From JAFGLP01 sp050014895 (GTDB taxonomy: Bacteria; Chloroflexota; Dehalococcoidia; GIF9; UBA5629), in the NCBI GenBank assembly GCA_050014895.1, contig JBEKCL010000013.1:1-30803 (forward strand): DNA of 30,803 nucleotides, in the 5' to 3' direction. Below, one piece after another: positions 8,446 to 16,740 of the stretch; position 1 is the stretch's first letter, and every line of letters begins with the position of its first letter. A program made the position numbers and the translations under genes. A model generated the notes under the pieces. That model did no database searches, had not been told where the DNA came from, and was given only the letters and a program-made list of their open reading frames with translations.

Positions 8446-8530
8446 ACTGATCTCATCAACCATACGACGGGGCACTTAAAGAGATATCTGGAAATTCACA
8501 GGAAATGAGTTAAATAATAAGGAGATTGAC

Positions 8531-10207
8531 ATGGCATCTGTAGCTGCTAAACCGTGGTTAAAACAATACGATCTAGGAGGACAAGGAGTAACTGTTCTAC
8601 CATCAACACTTAAGCCTTATCCCAAAGAACCGCTTTTCTCAATCCTCGATAATAGTGCCAGGGATTATCCTGATAACCCTGCAGTGCATTTCATGGACAA
8701 GGTAATTACCTTTGCCAAACTAAAAGATCTGACAGACAGGTTTGCACACGCTCTGGCAGACCTTGGTGTTAAAAAAGGCGACCGTGTTGCAACATATTTG
8801 CTTAACTGCCCCCAGTTTATCATCAGTGATTTCGGCATATTGAAAACCGGCGCTACTCATGTTCCGTGCAGCACATTGCATAAGGGAGAAGAGCTGCTGA
8901 GGGAAATAGCAGGCTCTGGAGCTGAAACTCTCGTTTGCATGGACAGCTCCATGGAAATTATTGAGAAAATCAAAGATAAAACCAAGCTAAAGAGGATCAT
9001 TGTAACATCGCTGGACGATCTCATGACAGATTCCAAAGAACCCAAAAGAATTCCGGGCACTTATCATTTTCTCGATCTGCTGGCAAAGTACTCTCCCGAG
9101 CCTCCCAAAGTAACTATAAATCCCGAACAGGACGTGGCAGAACTGATATTCACCGGGGGTACTACAGGTGAGCCCAAAGGAGTCATGTTGACGCATCAAA
9201 GTAAGCTTGCCAACCTGCGCCATTTGACCTGGGCATTAGGCCCGCTTGCGGACTTTATGAAGGGGGCATGTTCCTGGCTAATAGCTGTTCCGCTATTCCA
9301 CCAGATGGGCATGACGTGCATGCATTTCTGCGTCTTAATGGGTTTCGAAGTTTATATAGTAGCTGACCCGCGAGACCTTAACAACATCGCCAATATCTTG
9401 AAAAATAACCATCCCACTGTCTGTTCGTGCGTGCCGCAGCAATACGCCAGATTGCTTGATATGGGTTTAGGCAAACTGGGTACACTATTCACTTCTTCCA
9501 CATCACCGTTACGAAAAGAAGTCACTGATAAGTTCAAAGAAGAAACAGGCGCCGAAATCGCTGATGCCTACGGGGCAACAGAAGTAGGCGGCGGGACACA
9601 TACCAACCTGTCGGGAAATGATCTGGTCAAGGTGAAAAAACCTGGGTCGATAGGGGTGCCCTTTCCTGATACGGAAGTAAAGATCATTGATCCTGAGACG
9701 GGGAAGGAAATTGACACAGGAGAAGCGGGTGAGTTATGGGTGCGTGGCCCACAAATTATGAAAGGATACTGGCCGACGCCCGGGAGCGGGTTAATAGATG
9801 GCTGGCTTCCTATGGGCGATATCGTGCGGATGGATGAGGATGGCTATTTTTATATAACCGACCGGATAAAGGATATGGCAAACGTATCCGGTATGAAAGT
9901 CTACACTATCATCGTCGATAGGGCGATCTATGAGCATCCGGGCGTTGACATGGCCGCTGCTATTGCAGTTCCAGACCCGGAGAGGCCGGGCAGCGACAGG
10001 GTTAAAGCTTTTATCAAGTTGAAGGATGGTTATAAGGGAAAGGTGACCGCGGAGGAGATTATAGCCCTGTGTAAAGAGAAGCTGGCAGCCTATGCTGTAC
10101 CCAGGTACGTCGAGTTTCGCGATGACTTGCCTGTAAACCCCATGGGGAAAATCCTGAAAAGGCAGCTAAGGGACGAGGAGATTGCCAAATCCAAATCACC
10201 AAAATAA
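8531..10207 (+). CDS. AMP-dependent acyl-CoA synthetase/ligase
   Basis: This 558-residue protein belongs to the ANL superfamily. The P-loop-like FTGGTTGEPKG is at 207-217, the adenine motif DAYGATE starts at 345, and GDIVRMDEDGYFYITDRIKD covers the hinge region. The catalytic lysine in NPMGKILKRQL is at about 540. It would activate a carboxylic acid to its CoA thioester through an acyl-AMP. The length suits medium/long-chain fatty acid, cyclohexanecarboxylate or aryl acid ligases; the specificity is not resolved. The ATG follows AAGGAGATTGAC. It lies 85 bp after the flavoprotein gene, consistent with cotranscription. It would feed the reductase, and the crotonase and thiolases elsewhere in the window. 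Confidence 0.92.
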   Translation: MASVAAKPWLKQYDLGGQGVTVLPSTLKPYPKEPLFSILDNSARDYPDNPAVHFMDKVITFAKLKDLTDRFAHALADLGVKKGDRVATYLLNCPQFIISDFGILKTGATHVPCSTLHKGEELLREIAGSGAETLVCMDSSMEIIEKIKDKTKLKRIIVTSLDDLMTDSKEPKRIPGTYHFLDLLAKYSPEPPKVTINPEQDVAELIFTGGTTGEPKGVMLTHQSKLANLRHLTWALGPLADFMKGACSWLIAVPLFHQMGMTCMHFCVLMGFEVYIVADPRDLNNIANILKNNHPTVCSCVPQQYARLLDMGLGKLGTLFTSSTSPLRKEVTDKFKEETGAEIADAYGATEVGGGTHTNLSGNDLVKVKKPGSIGVPFPDTEVKIIDPETGKEIDTGEAGELWVRGPQIMKGYWPTPGSGLIDGWLPMGDIVRMDEDGYFYITDRIKDMANVSGMKVYTIIVDRAIYEHPGVDMAAAIAVPDPERPGSDRVKAFIKLKDGYKGKVTAEEIIALCKEKLAAYAVPRYVEFRDDLPVNPMGKILKRQLRDEEIAKSKSPK

Positions 10208-10231
10208 GTACGGTAAAGAAATAATTTACAT

Positions 10232-10260
10232 CGGGATTATACCTTGACGGTATAATCCCG
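10232..10260. promoter_or_regulatory. Perfect 12-bp inverted repeat overlapping the -35 box (operator or terminator)
   Basis: CGGGATTATACC (10232-10243) and GGTATAATCCCG (10249-10260) form a perfect 12-bp stem with a 5-nt loop. No T-tract follows on either strand, so it is a poor intrinsic terminator. The loop and right arm contain the TTGACG of the next promoter, so an operator for the solute-binding-protein gene is more likely. A processed 3' end for the ligase mRNA remains possible. Confidence 0.6.
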
Positions 10261-10271
10261 GTAGATATAAA
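10244..10271 (+). promoter_or_regulatory. Promoter of the solute-binding-protein gene
   Basis: TTGACG (10244-10249), a 16-bp spacer and TATAAA (10266-10271) give five of six matches in each box. The expected start near 10278 leaves a leader of about 22 nt before the ATG at 10300. The -35 sits inside the inverted repeat at 10232-10260. Confidence 0.55.
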
Positions 10272-10299
10272 CAATTCAAATGGATTAATGAGGGGTATT

Positions 10300-11583
10300 A
10301 TGTCAGGAAAATATAAAATATTGACTTCTGTGGTACTTGCAATACTGATCATCGCTATTTCTGCATGTGCCGCACCGGCAGCGCAGGCGCCTGCTGAAGC
10401 AAAAGTATTAAAAGTCGGGGCTTCGTTGCCTTTTACAGGGCCGGCAAGCTTATGGGGTCAATCAATAAGGCCCGTCATGGAAATTTACACGGATTTGATC
10501 AATCAGGATGGGGGGCTGCAAATAGGCAGCGACAAATATAAAGTCGAGTTGTATTTTGCCGATGGCAGTGTAGTTGATCCGGCATCCGACGCGGCAGCGG
10601 TAAGAAGCCTGGTATATGATAATAACGTGAAGGCTATTGTCAGCTATTTCGGCATCGGGTACCAGGCAGTAGCAAATATCACAACTCCTGAAAAAGTAAT
10701 TTTAAATGGTACTACTATAAGCATGGGGACTTTCAATGCAGCAAGGGATACCTATTCAATATTCGGGTTTCCTTCTTTTGAGATGAGCCAAAATCAGGCA
10801 ATGGCTGTAATGCATTCATTCCCGCAGGCTAAGACACTATGTTGGGTGTTCGCCAGCGGTGGAAATGTTGATGTTGAGAAAACATACGCCCCTATTGACA
10901 AAGCCATAGGGGAAAAATACGGTATTAAAAGCATACGCGTAGAATATCCTTCTGGAACGTCGAATTTTACCCCTTATATCACCAAGATGGCTGACCAGGG
11001 AGCTGACGTTCTTTTTAGCTTCGGAACGCCGCTGGAAGTGGGCCTGATGGCAAAACAGCGCTACCAGATGGGATATAAATGGCCTATTGGATCAAATGCC
11101 GCAATACTTGACTTAAGCATTGTCAAGGGGCTTGCGGGTAGCGAAGAAGCTATGCAGAATATTTGCGGCGATTACTGTTACCCGTGGGTGCTTAAGAAAG
11201 TGACAGTAGCCCCGAGATATCTGGACATGGCTAATAGGATAAGGGAAGCTTATAAAGCGAAAAATGCAGGGAAAGATCCGTATGTGGGATCATTTGGAGT
11301 GGGGGTTACCAGTATGGGACAGTACCTTGAGGCGGTCCAGATGGCCGGTACAACCGACCCTGATAAGGTGATGGGTGTATTAAGGGGAGGAACATTGGAA
11401 ACATTTATTGGCAAAACCACCTTGTCAGGTTCTGAAGTGTACGGGTCCCCGGTTGTTTTTGGCTACCCTTGTGCCATGAGCATAATTAAGGGAAATGAAA
11501 GCGTTTATCTCAATGAAGAGCCTCTTTTGGATATAGACCATCCGTTGGGTGGAGTGGAACTCTACAAGAGTCTGAATAAATAG
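10300..11583 (+). CDS. ABC transporter substrate-binding lipoprotein (branched-chain amino acid/aromatic acid type)
   Basis: The protein has 427 residues from the ATG at 10300, which has GAGGGG 5 nt upstream. An in-frame ATG at 10288 would add four residues but lacks a Shine-Dalgarno sequence. The N-terminus is a lipoprotein signal: a basic start, a hydrophobic core, then ISAC with the lipidated cysteine. The mature part begins LKVGASLPFTGPASLWGQSI, typical of periplasmic-binding-fold type 1 proteins of the LivJ/LivK/urea/aromatic family. It should sit on the outer face of the membrane and deliver a solute to an ABC importer. No permease or ATPase gene is in the window, so it is an orphan or serves a transporter elsewhere. 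It may import the cluster's acid substrate. Confidence 0.85.
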   Translation: MSGKYKILTSVVLAILIIAISACAAPAAQAPAEAKVLKVGASLPFTGPASLWGQSIRPVMEIYTDLINQDGGLQIGSDKYKVELYFADGSVVDPASDAAAVRSLVYDNNVKAIVSYFGIGYQAVANITTPEKVILNGTTISMGTFNAARDTYSIFGFPSFEMSQNQAMAVMHSFPQAKTLCWVFASGGNVDVEKTYAPIDKAIGEKYGIKSIRVEYPSGTSNFTPYITKMADQGADVLFSFGTPLEVGLMAKQRYQMGYKWPIGSNAAILDLSIVKGLAGSEEAMQNICGDYCYPWVLKKVTVAPRYLDMANRIREAYKAKNAGKDPYVGSFGVGVTSMGQYLEAVQMAGTTDPDKVMGVLRGGTLETFIGKTTLSGSEVYGSPVVFGYPCAMSIIKGNESVYLNEEPLLDIDHPLGGVELYKSLNK

Positions 11584-11660
11584 TATTGGCCCGGCAGCAG
11601 TATATTTATATTTATATTCACGTATAAGGGGAATCGGCTAAAAAACAGAAGGAGCACATA

Positions 11661-13001
11661 GTGACTGAATATGACGTGATCGTAGTTGGAGCAGGCATTG
11701 CCGGCCTTGGGGTCGCAGGGTTGCTTCAGCGAAAGGGCCTGAAAACACTGGTCCTGGAGAAAAGCAAAACACCTGGTGGGCGTGCCAAGACAAGGGATCT
11801 GCCGGGTGGGTGGAGATTGGACTCTGGGACACACTGTGTTGATAACGGTGACAAATCAGCGGTCGCTGATCTTTTACGCAAGGTGGGCAAGGAAATTGCC
11901 TGGACAAGGACTATAGAGGGCATGATGGTGTATGACAAGGGAAAATGGCTTCATTCAGCGGATTACTTCAATATGTCCGATGAAGAGAATAAGGAAGTCG
12001 CCGCATTAGTAACAAGCTTTGTTACCATGCCTGATGCAGAGATAGACCGTCTTGATAAGGTTTCCCTGGCGGATTTCATGAAGGAGAAGGTCACTTCCCC
12101 CAAAATAGTCGAATATTTCAATATAATGGGGATGGTACAGAGTACTCTAAGCAACCCTGAAATCATCTCGATGGGTGAATTCGTTTCCATCTATCGTGAG
12201 GAATTCATACGGGGTGGTGGCGATGGTATGGGCAATGTGCGTATGCCGCTTGGCGGTATCGGTATGATGACTATGGCGCAGGCAGATGCTGCTGCTGAAG
12301 CAGGCGTTAAATTCGAATACAAGACATCTGTTAAAAAGGTCATTGCCAGCAAAAGCGGCATGATAAAGGTCGTCACGGAAACGGGGGAATACGCCGCACC
12401 CAGGGTTGTAATGGCTTTGCCTATCTGGGAGATGGTTAAGCTCTTCTCAGATGATGATAAGGCCCTTCCAAAGGGATGGCTGCAGCACATGCGGACCCTG
12501 GTGGATGAGACCAGCGCTTCCATCGGCTTTACGATAGCGGGCAAAAAGGCGCTGTTCACTGAGCCTGTATATCTTTCGGCCTGGGATATTCCCGGTGTTG
12601 GGCTCCCTCTGCAGGTATTTATTCAAACCAATTTTGATAATACGATTGCCCCTCCCGGCCACATGATTGCTTTTATCGGCGCATGCTGTACCCCAAAACA
12701 GGCCAGGGATGAACAATTCTGCAAGGAAGTGACGGCTAAATTCTGGGAAACCTTGCAGAAAATGTTTCCCGGCCTTGAAGAAAGCGTGCTCATTAAATAC
12801 GATGCCAGCATGGTAGGCATCGATGGCCTGGGCAGGTCCCCGGGTTTGACCGGCAAATACAGGCCTCCCGTATTTATGAAGGAGGTGCCCGGCCTTTATT
12901 TTGCGGGTGATTGCTATACCGGCCGAGGAGTTGGCATGAATGCAGCAGCCAATTCTGCCATGCTGTGCGCAGAAAAGGTACTGTCTGATATGGGGAAATA
13001 A
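11661..13001 (+). CDS. FAD-dependent oxidoreductase, phytoene desaturase / amine oxidase-like
   Basis: This 446-residue protein starts at GTG 11661 behind GAAGGAGCACATA. The N-terminal dinucleotide-binding motif VVGAGIAGLGVAGLLQRKG is followed by an acidic residue (VLEKSKTPGGRAKT). The C-terminal FAD signature PGLYFAGDCYTGRGVGMNAA completes the NAD(P)-binding/FAD fold of phytoene desaturases, protoporphyrinogen oxidases and monoamine oxidases. It probably dehydrogenates or isomerises a hydrophobic substrate. No carotenoid or haem genes lie nearby, so a role in the lipid/alicyclic catabolic cluster is inferred from position only. A strong palindromic terminator follows it, marking the end of the cluster. 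Confidence 0.82.
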   Translation: MTEYDVIVVGAGIAGLGVAGLLQRKGLKTLVLEKSKTPGGRAKTRDLPGGWRLDSGTHCVDNGDKSAVADLLRKVGKEIAWTRTIEGMMVYDKGKWLHSADYFNMSDEENKEVAALVTSFVTMPDAEIDRLDKVSLADFMKEKVTSPKIVEYFNIMGMVQSTLSNPEIISMGEFVSIYREEFIRGGGDGMGNVRMPLGGIGMMTMAQADAAAEAGVKFEYKTSVKKVIASKSGMIKVVTETGEYAAPRVVMALPIWEMVKLFSDDDKALPKGWLQHMRTLVDETSASIGFTIAGKKALFTEPVYLSAWDIPGVGLPLQVFIQTNFDNTIAPPGHMIAFIGACCTPKQARDEQFCKEVTAKFWETLQKMFPGLEESVLIKYDASMVGIDGLGRSPGLTGKYRPPVFMKEVPGLYFAGDCYTGRGVGMNAAANSAMLCAEKVLSDMGK

Positions 13002-13027
13002 CCGTCCGGGGCAAATGAGCTCCGGGC

Positions 13028-13075
13028 ATAGCAGGGGAGATATAATTATATCTCCCCTGCTATTAATATTTTATA
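13028..13075 (+). terminator. Palindromic intrinsic terminator
   Basis: A perfect 36-bp palindrome at 13028-13063 (arm ATAGCAGGGGAGATATAA) is followed by TAATATTTTAT. The GC-rich lower stem and T-rich tail suit Rho-independent termination after the FAD oxidoreductase gene. The remainder of 13002-13295 shows no gene. It contains the short direct repeat ATAACTTGCCATAACTT just before surE, and no clear promoter. Confidence 0.75.
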
Positions 13076-13295
13076 AGGGAACTTGCGGGATGTGGGGACG
13101 GGGAGGCCAGCCTGAAAATGAGCGGGTGTTCACCTCAATAAGTTATAATGATTTAGCAAAAGGGTTGCCTATTGTTAAATCCATTAGCTACTCCATTGGT
13201 AACCTGATGCATTGCTGCGTATCATAACTTGCCATAACTTATGCTGAGAAAGGCCGTTATGATAAAATTACAATGTTTTCCAGAGGGTTTTTCAC

Positions 13296-14099
13296 GTGAA
13301 AATTTTAGTTACCAATGATGATGGAATTAATGCCGATGGACTTTGGTCGCTGGTCTCTCATCTCAAAAACATCGGTAAAGTCACTGTCGTTGCTCCGGAC
13401 CGTGAACAGAGCGGTGTAGGCACGTCTATCAATTTCCATCATCCTATCCGGATCGCGAAAATCCATGAGAAAATACCCGGAATTGACACATATTCGGTGG
13501 AGGGCACTCCCGCTGATTGCGTCATCATGGCCATCCGGGTAGTGATGAAACAAGGGATCGACCTGATCGTATCAGGAATAAACCAGGGGCCCAACTGCGG
13601 TTATGATGTATTCCTGTCGGGGACGGTCGGGGCAGCGTTACAGGGCTTCTTTTACTCGATACCCTCTATCGCAGCTTCGATGGATTCCTTCGATGATCCG
13701 CATTTTGAGAGCGGCGCCAGGATAACAGCGGCGGTCGCTGAATATGTGATTGAGCATAAAATAACCGGGAAAATGCTGTTGAATGTGAATATACCGAGCT
13801 TGCCCATCAAGGAAATCCGGGGTATGGAAGTGACCCGGCTGGGTGAGCAAACGTACTCTGCCGGCATCGAGACCGGAAACGACGGCAGGCACGACTATTA
13901 CTGGATTTTGCACAGGGCGACTAACACGGGCGTCACCAAAGGGACGGACATGTGGGCGCTGAAACATAAGATGGTATCTGTAACTCCTTTGCGTTTCAAC
14001 AGCGGCGAGTACAGTACCGAATTTGTACACAAGATGGTGCCTGCTGTTGCCAGGCGTATTCTTAATAAAAAATTATCGACCAATATAAAGGAGGGTTAA
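13296..14099 (+). CDS. surE: 5'/3'-nucleotidase SurE
   Basis: This 267-residue protein begins MKILVTNDDGINADGLWSL, the metal-binding SurE signature (D8, D9). APDREQSGVGTSI follows, then VEGTPADCV and SGINQGPNCGYDVFLSGTVGAA, all diagnostic of the SurE fold. It dephosphorylates nucleoside monophosphates in the cytoplasm with a divalent metal. The start is GTG at 13296 with AGAGGG upstream, and the length is typical. Its stop lies one base before the ATG of the first thiolase, so the genes are very probably cotranscribed. The functional link with thiolases is not obvious. Confidence 0.95.
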   Translation: MKILVTNDDGINADGLWSLVSHLKNIGKVTVVAPDREQSGVGTSINFHHPIRIAKIHEKIPGIDTYSVEGTPADCVIMAIRVVMKQGIDLIVSGINQGPNCGYDVFLSGTVGAALQGFFYSIPSIAASMDSFDDPHFESGARITAAVAEYVIEHKITGKMLLNVNIPSLPIKEIRGMEVTRLGEQTYSAGIETGNDGRHDYYWILHRATNTGVTKGTDMWALKHKMVSVTPLRFNSGEYSTEFVHKMVPAVARRILNKKLSTNIKEG

Positions 14100-14100
14100 C

Positions 14101-15390
14101 ATGTCAGACGTTGTCATCGTAAGTGGAGTGAGGACAGCTATAGGCGGTTTCGGAGGGGGGCTTAAAGAAGTCACCGCCGCCAAGCTGGGTTCTATAGTAA
14201 TAAAGGACCTGTTAAAAAGAGTGGGTTTGAGACCCAAAGCCGGGAAATCTCAGCTAGATGCCGGTCCGAGCGCCCTGGCCGGCGAAGGCCTGAGCGAACT
14301 CGAGAAGAAATACTATGATTGGCCCGCAAACCTGAAAGAAGTACAGGTTGACGAAGTCATTATGGGGAACGTCCTGCAGGCCGCACAGGGGCAAAATCCC
14401 GGCCGTCAGGCAATGATTTACGCCGGATTGCCAAAGGAGACTCCTGGATTCACAGTAAACAAAATCTGCGGCTCCGGCCTGAAAGCAGTAATACTGGGTG
14501 CTCAGAGCATTATGCTGGGAGAGGCCGACGTTGTCGTTGCAGGCGGCATGGAAAGCATGAGCAATGCGCCCTATGCCATGCCGAAGGCCCGCTGGGGATA
14601 CCGCATGGATATCACCGGCAAAGGCGAAGTGCTGGACCTGATGGTCTTTGACGGCTTGTACGAGCTTTATTATGGCTATCACATGGGTATCACTGCCGAA
14701 AATATAGCTGCCAAATACGGCTTCACGCGTGAAGACCAGGATAAGCTGGGAGTTATGAGCCACCAGCGCGCCATGTCAGCTATCAAGGACGGCACTTTCA
14801 AAAAAGAGATCGTCCCCGTGGTAATCCCGCAGAGAAAAGGCGATCCCATAGTGTTCGACACCGATGAAAGGCCGATGGAGACCAGTATGGAAAAGATGGC
14901 CAAGCTGGCGCCGGCTTTCAAGAAAGACGGGACGGTTACCGCCGGCAACGCTTCTGGCATCAATGACGGGGCAGGCGTTGTGCTGATGATGTCAGCGAAA
15001 AAGGCCAAAGAGATGGGGCTTGAACCCATGGTAAAGATAAAATCATATGCTTCCGGCGGCGTTGACCCTGCCTACATGGGCCTGGGTGTAATTCCTGCTG
15101 TGAAACAGGCGCTGGCCAAGGCAAAGCTATCGGTCAAAGACCTCGATGTCGTCGAATTGAATGAAGCTTTTGCCTCGCAGGCATTGGGATGCGTTAAGGA
15201 ATTGGGCTTTGATATGAACAAGACCAATGTACACGGGAGCGGCATCTCGCTTGGCCACCCCATTGGTGCTACGGGAGGACGCGTGCTGGTAACCCTGGCA
15301 TATGAAATGCAGCGCCGCAATTTCAAGTACGGTCTCGCCACCATGTGCATTGGCGGCGGCATGGGCATTGCGATGGTAGTCGAAAGGTAA
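14101..15390 (+). CDS. Thiolase (acetyl-CoA acetyltransferase family), first of a tandem pair
   Basis: This 429-residue protein has the catalytic nucleophile C123 (KICGSGLKA), NEAFA, H386 (GHPIGATGG) and the acid/base C416 (CIGGG), so the active site is intact. It condenses or cleaves acyl-CoA with acetyl-CoA. It is about 35 residues longer than common 390-395-residue thiolases. The extra residues lie at about 45-80, a charged stretch with KKYYDWP before VDEVIMGNV, and the paralogue has the same insertion. AAGGAGGGTTAAC precedes the ATG. It lies between surE and the second thiolase in one operon. Confidence 0.93.
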   Translation: MSDVVIVSGVRTAIGGFGGGLKEVTAAKLGSIVIKDLLKRVGLRPKAGKSQLDAGPSALAGEGLSELEKKYYDWPANLKEVQVDEVIMGNVLQAAQGQNPGRQAMIYAGLPKETPGFTVNKICGSGLKAVILGAQSIMLGEADVVVAGGMESMSNAPYAMPKARWGYRMDITGKGEVLDLMVFDGLYELYYGYHMGITAENIAAKYGFTREDQDKLGVMSHQRAMSAIKDGTFKKEIVPVVIPQRKGDPIVFDTDERPMETSMEKMAKLAPAFKKDGTVTAGNASGINDGAGVVLMMSAKKAKEMGLEPMVKIKSYASGGVDPAYMGLGVIPAVKQALAKAKLSVKDLDVVELNEAFASQALGCVKELGFDMNKTNVHGSGISLGHPIGATGGRVLVTLAYEMQRRNFKYGLATMCIGGGMGIAMVVER

Positions 15391-15425
15391 TTTCCAGAGC
15401 AAGATTAAAATATAAGGACTGAAAG

Positions 15426-16712
15426 ATGACCGAAGTAGTTATTGTTTCCGGTGCCAGGACCGCTATCGGTGCGTTCGGAGGCGGTCTGAAAGAAGTACCT
15501 GTAACCCAATTAGGTGCAATTGTCATCAAGGAAGTATTGAAAAAAGCCGGTTTAAGGCCAAAAGCCAGCGACAAACTGGTTGGATACGGCCCGAAGATCC
15601 TGGCCAATGACGTATGCGAGATGGAAAAAAAGTATTACGACTGGCCGGAGGACCTGAAGCCGGTACAGGTTGATGAAGTGATCATGGGCAACGTGTATCC
15701 GCAGGGCCAGCGTCAGAATACTGCAAGACAGGCGACTATTTTTGCCGGGCTGCCCAAAGAGACACCCGCCCTTGCCGTTAACAAACTGTGCGGATCGGGG
15801 ATGGAAGCCGTCGTGGCCGGCGCGCAGAAAATAATGTCCGGCGATGCCGAGGTAGTAATCGCAGGCGGTATGGACAGCATGAGCAATGTGCCGTATGCTC
15901 TGCCCCGTGCCAGGTGGGGATACCGCATGGATGTCAGCGGTAAAGCCGATATTTATGACCTGTTGATTTGGGACGGCCTGATGGAAGGGTTCTACGGTTA
16001 CCATATGGGCATGACCGCTGAAAACATAGCTGCAAAATATGGAATAACCAGGGAAGAGCAGGACAAGCTGGCGCTTATGAGCCACCAGAGGGCGCTGGCG
16101 GCTATCAAGAGCGGCGCGTTCAAAGACGAGATCGTACCTGTTGTTATACCTCAAAAGAAAGGCGACCCCATCGTGTTCGATAGGGACGAAAGGCCGATGG
16201 AGACCAGCCTCGAAAAGCTGGCCAAGCTGCCCACGGCTTTCAAGAAAGACGGTACGGTTACTGCCGGCAATGCGTCCGGTGTGAACGACGCTGCCGCTGT
16301 TGTACTGCTGATGTCGGACAAGAAGGCCAAAGAAATGGGATTTAAGCCGAAAGCAAAGATCAAGTCTTATGCCTCAGCCGGCATCGACCCGGCTTACATG
16401 GGTCTGGGTGTAATACCTGCTGTTAAAAAAGCGCTGGAAAGGGCAAACCTGACAAACAAGGACCTGGACGTCATCGAAATGAACGAAGCGTTTGCCGCGC
16501 AGGCACTGGGATGCTTGAGAGAATTACCGTTCGATATGGCTAAGGTAAATCCCCTTGGCAGCGGCATATCGCTTGGACATCCTGTCGGCGCTACGGGTGC
16601 GCGTTTGCTCGTGACCATGTCCAATGAGATGGAACGCGGCAATTTGAAATATGGGCTGGCAACCATGTGCATCGGCGGCGGCATGGGCATTGCCATGGTT
16701 ATAGAAAGATAA
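15426..16712 (+). CDS. Thiolase (acetyl-CoA acetyltransferase family), second of a tandem pair
   Basis: This 428-residue protein is highly similar to its upstream neighbour along the whole length, including the unusual N-terminal insertion with KKYYDWP. The catalytic C122 (KLCGSGMEA), NEAFA, H385 (GHPVGATGA) and the C-terminal CIGGG are all present. The residues after the nucleophile differ (GSGMEAVVAG versus GSGLKAVILG), as do VYPQGQRQNTARQ versus VLQAAQGQNPGRQ, so chain-length preference may have diverged. The 35-bp gap to the first copy contains TATAAGGACTGAAAG, a moderate ribosome site. A local duplication is the simplest origin. Confidence 0.93.
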   Translation: MTEVVIVSGARTAIGAFGGGLKEVPVTQLGAIVIKEVLKKAGLRPKASDKLVGYGPKILANDVCEMEKKYYDWPEDLKPVQVDEVIMGNVYPQGQRQNTARQATIFAGLPKETPALAVNKLCGSGMEAVVAGAQKIMSGDAEVVIAGGMDSMSNVPYALPRARWGYRMDVSGKADIYDLLIWDGLMEGFYGYHMGMTAENIAAKYGITREEQDKLALMSHQRALAAIKSGAFKDEIVPVVIPQKKGDPIVFDRDERPMETSLEKLAKLPTAFKKDGTVTAGNASGVNDAAAVVLLMSDKKAKEMGFKPKAKIKSYASAGIDPAYMGLGVIPAVKKALERANLTNKDLDVIEMNEAFAAQALGCLRELPFDMAKVNPLGSGISLGHPVGATGARLLVTMSNEMERGNLKYGLATMCIGGGMGIAMVIER

Positions 16713-16740
16713 AGAAATTGGAGAAAACGGCGGTTATCAA

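Noticed and set aside
10288..10299. Upstream ATG for the solute-binding protein
   Set aside because: The ATG at 10300 has GAGGGG at proper distance, while 10288 has no ribosome site; the extra residues are not signal-peptide-like.
12940..13227. Plus-strand frame of 95 codons after the FAD oxidoreductase
   Set aside because: It overlaps the 3' end of the real gene, runs through the palindromic terminator, and has no ribosome site or family resemblance.
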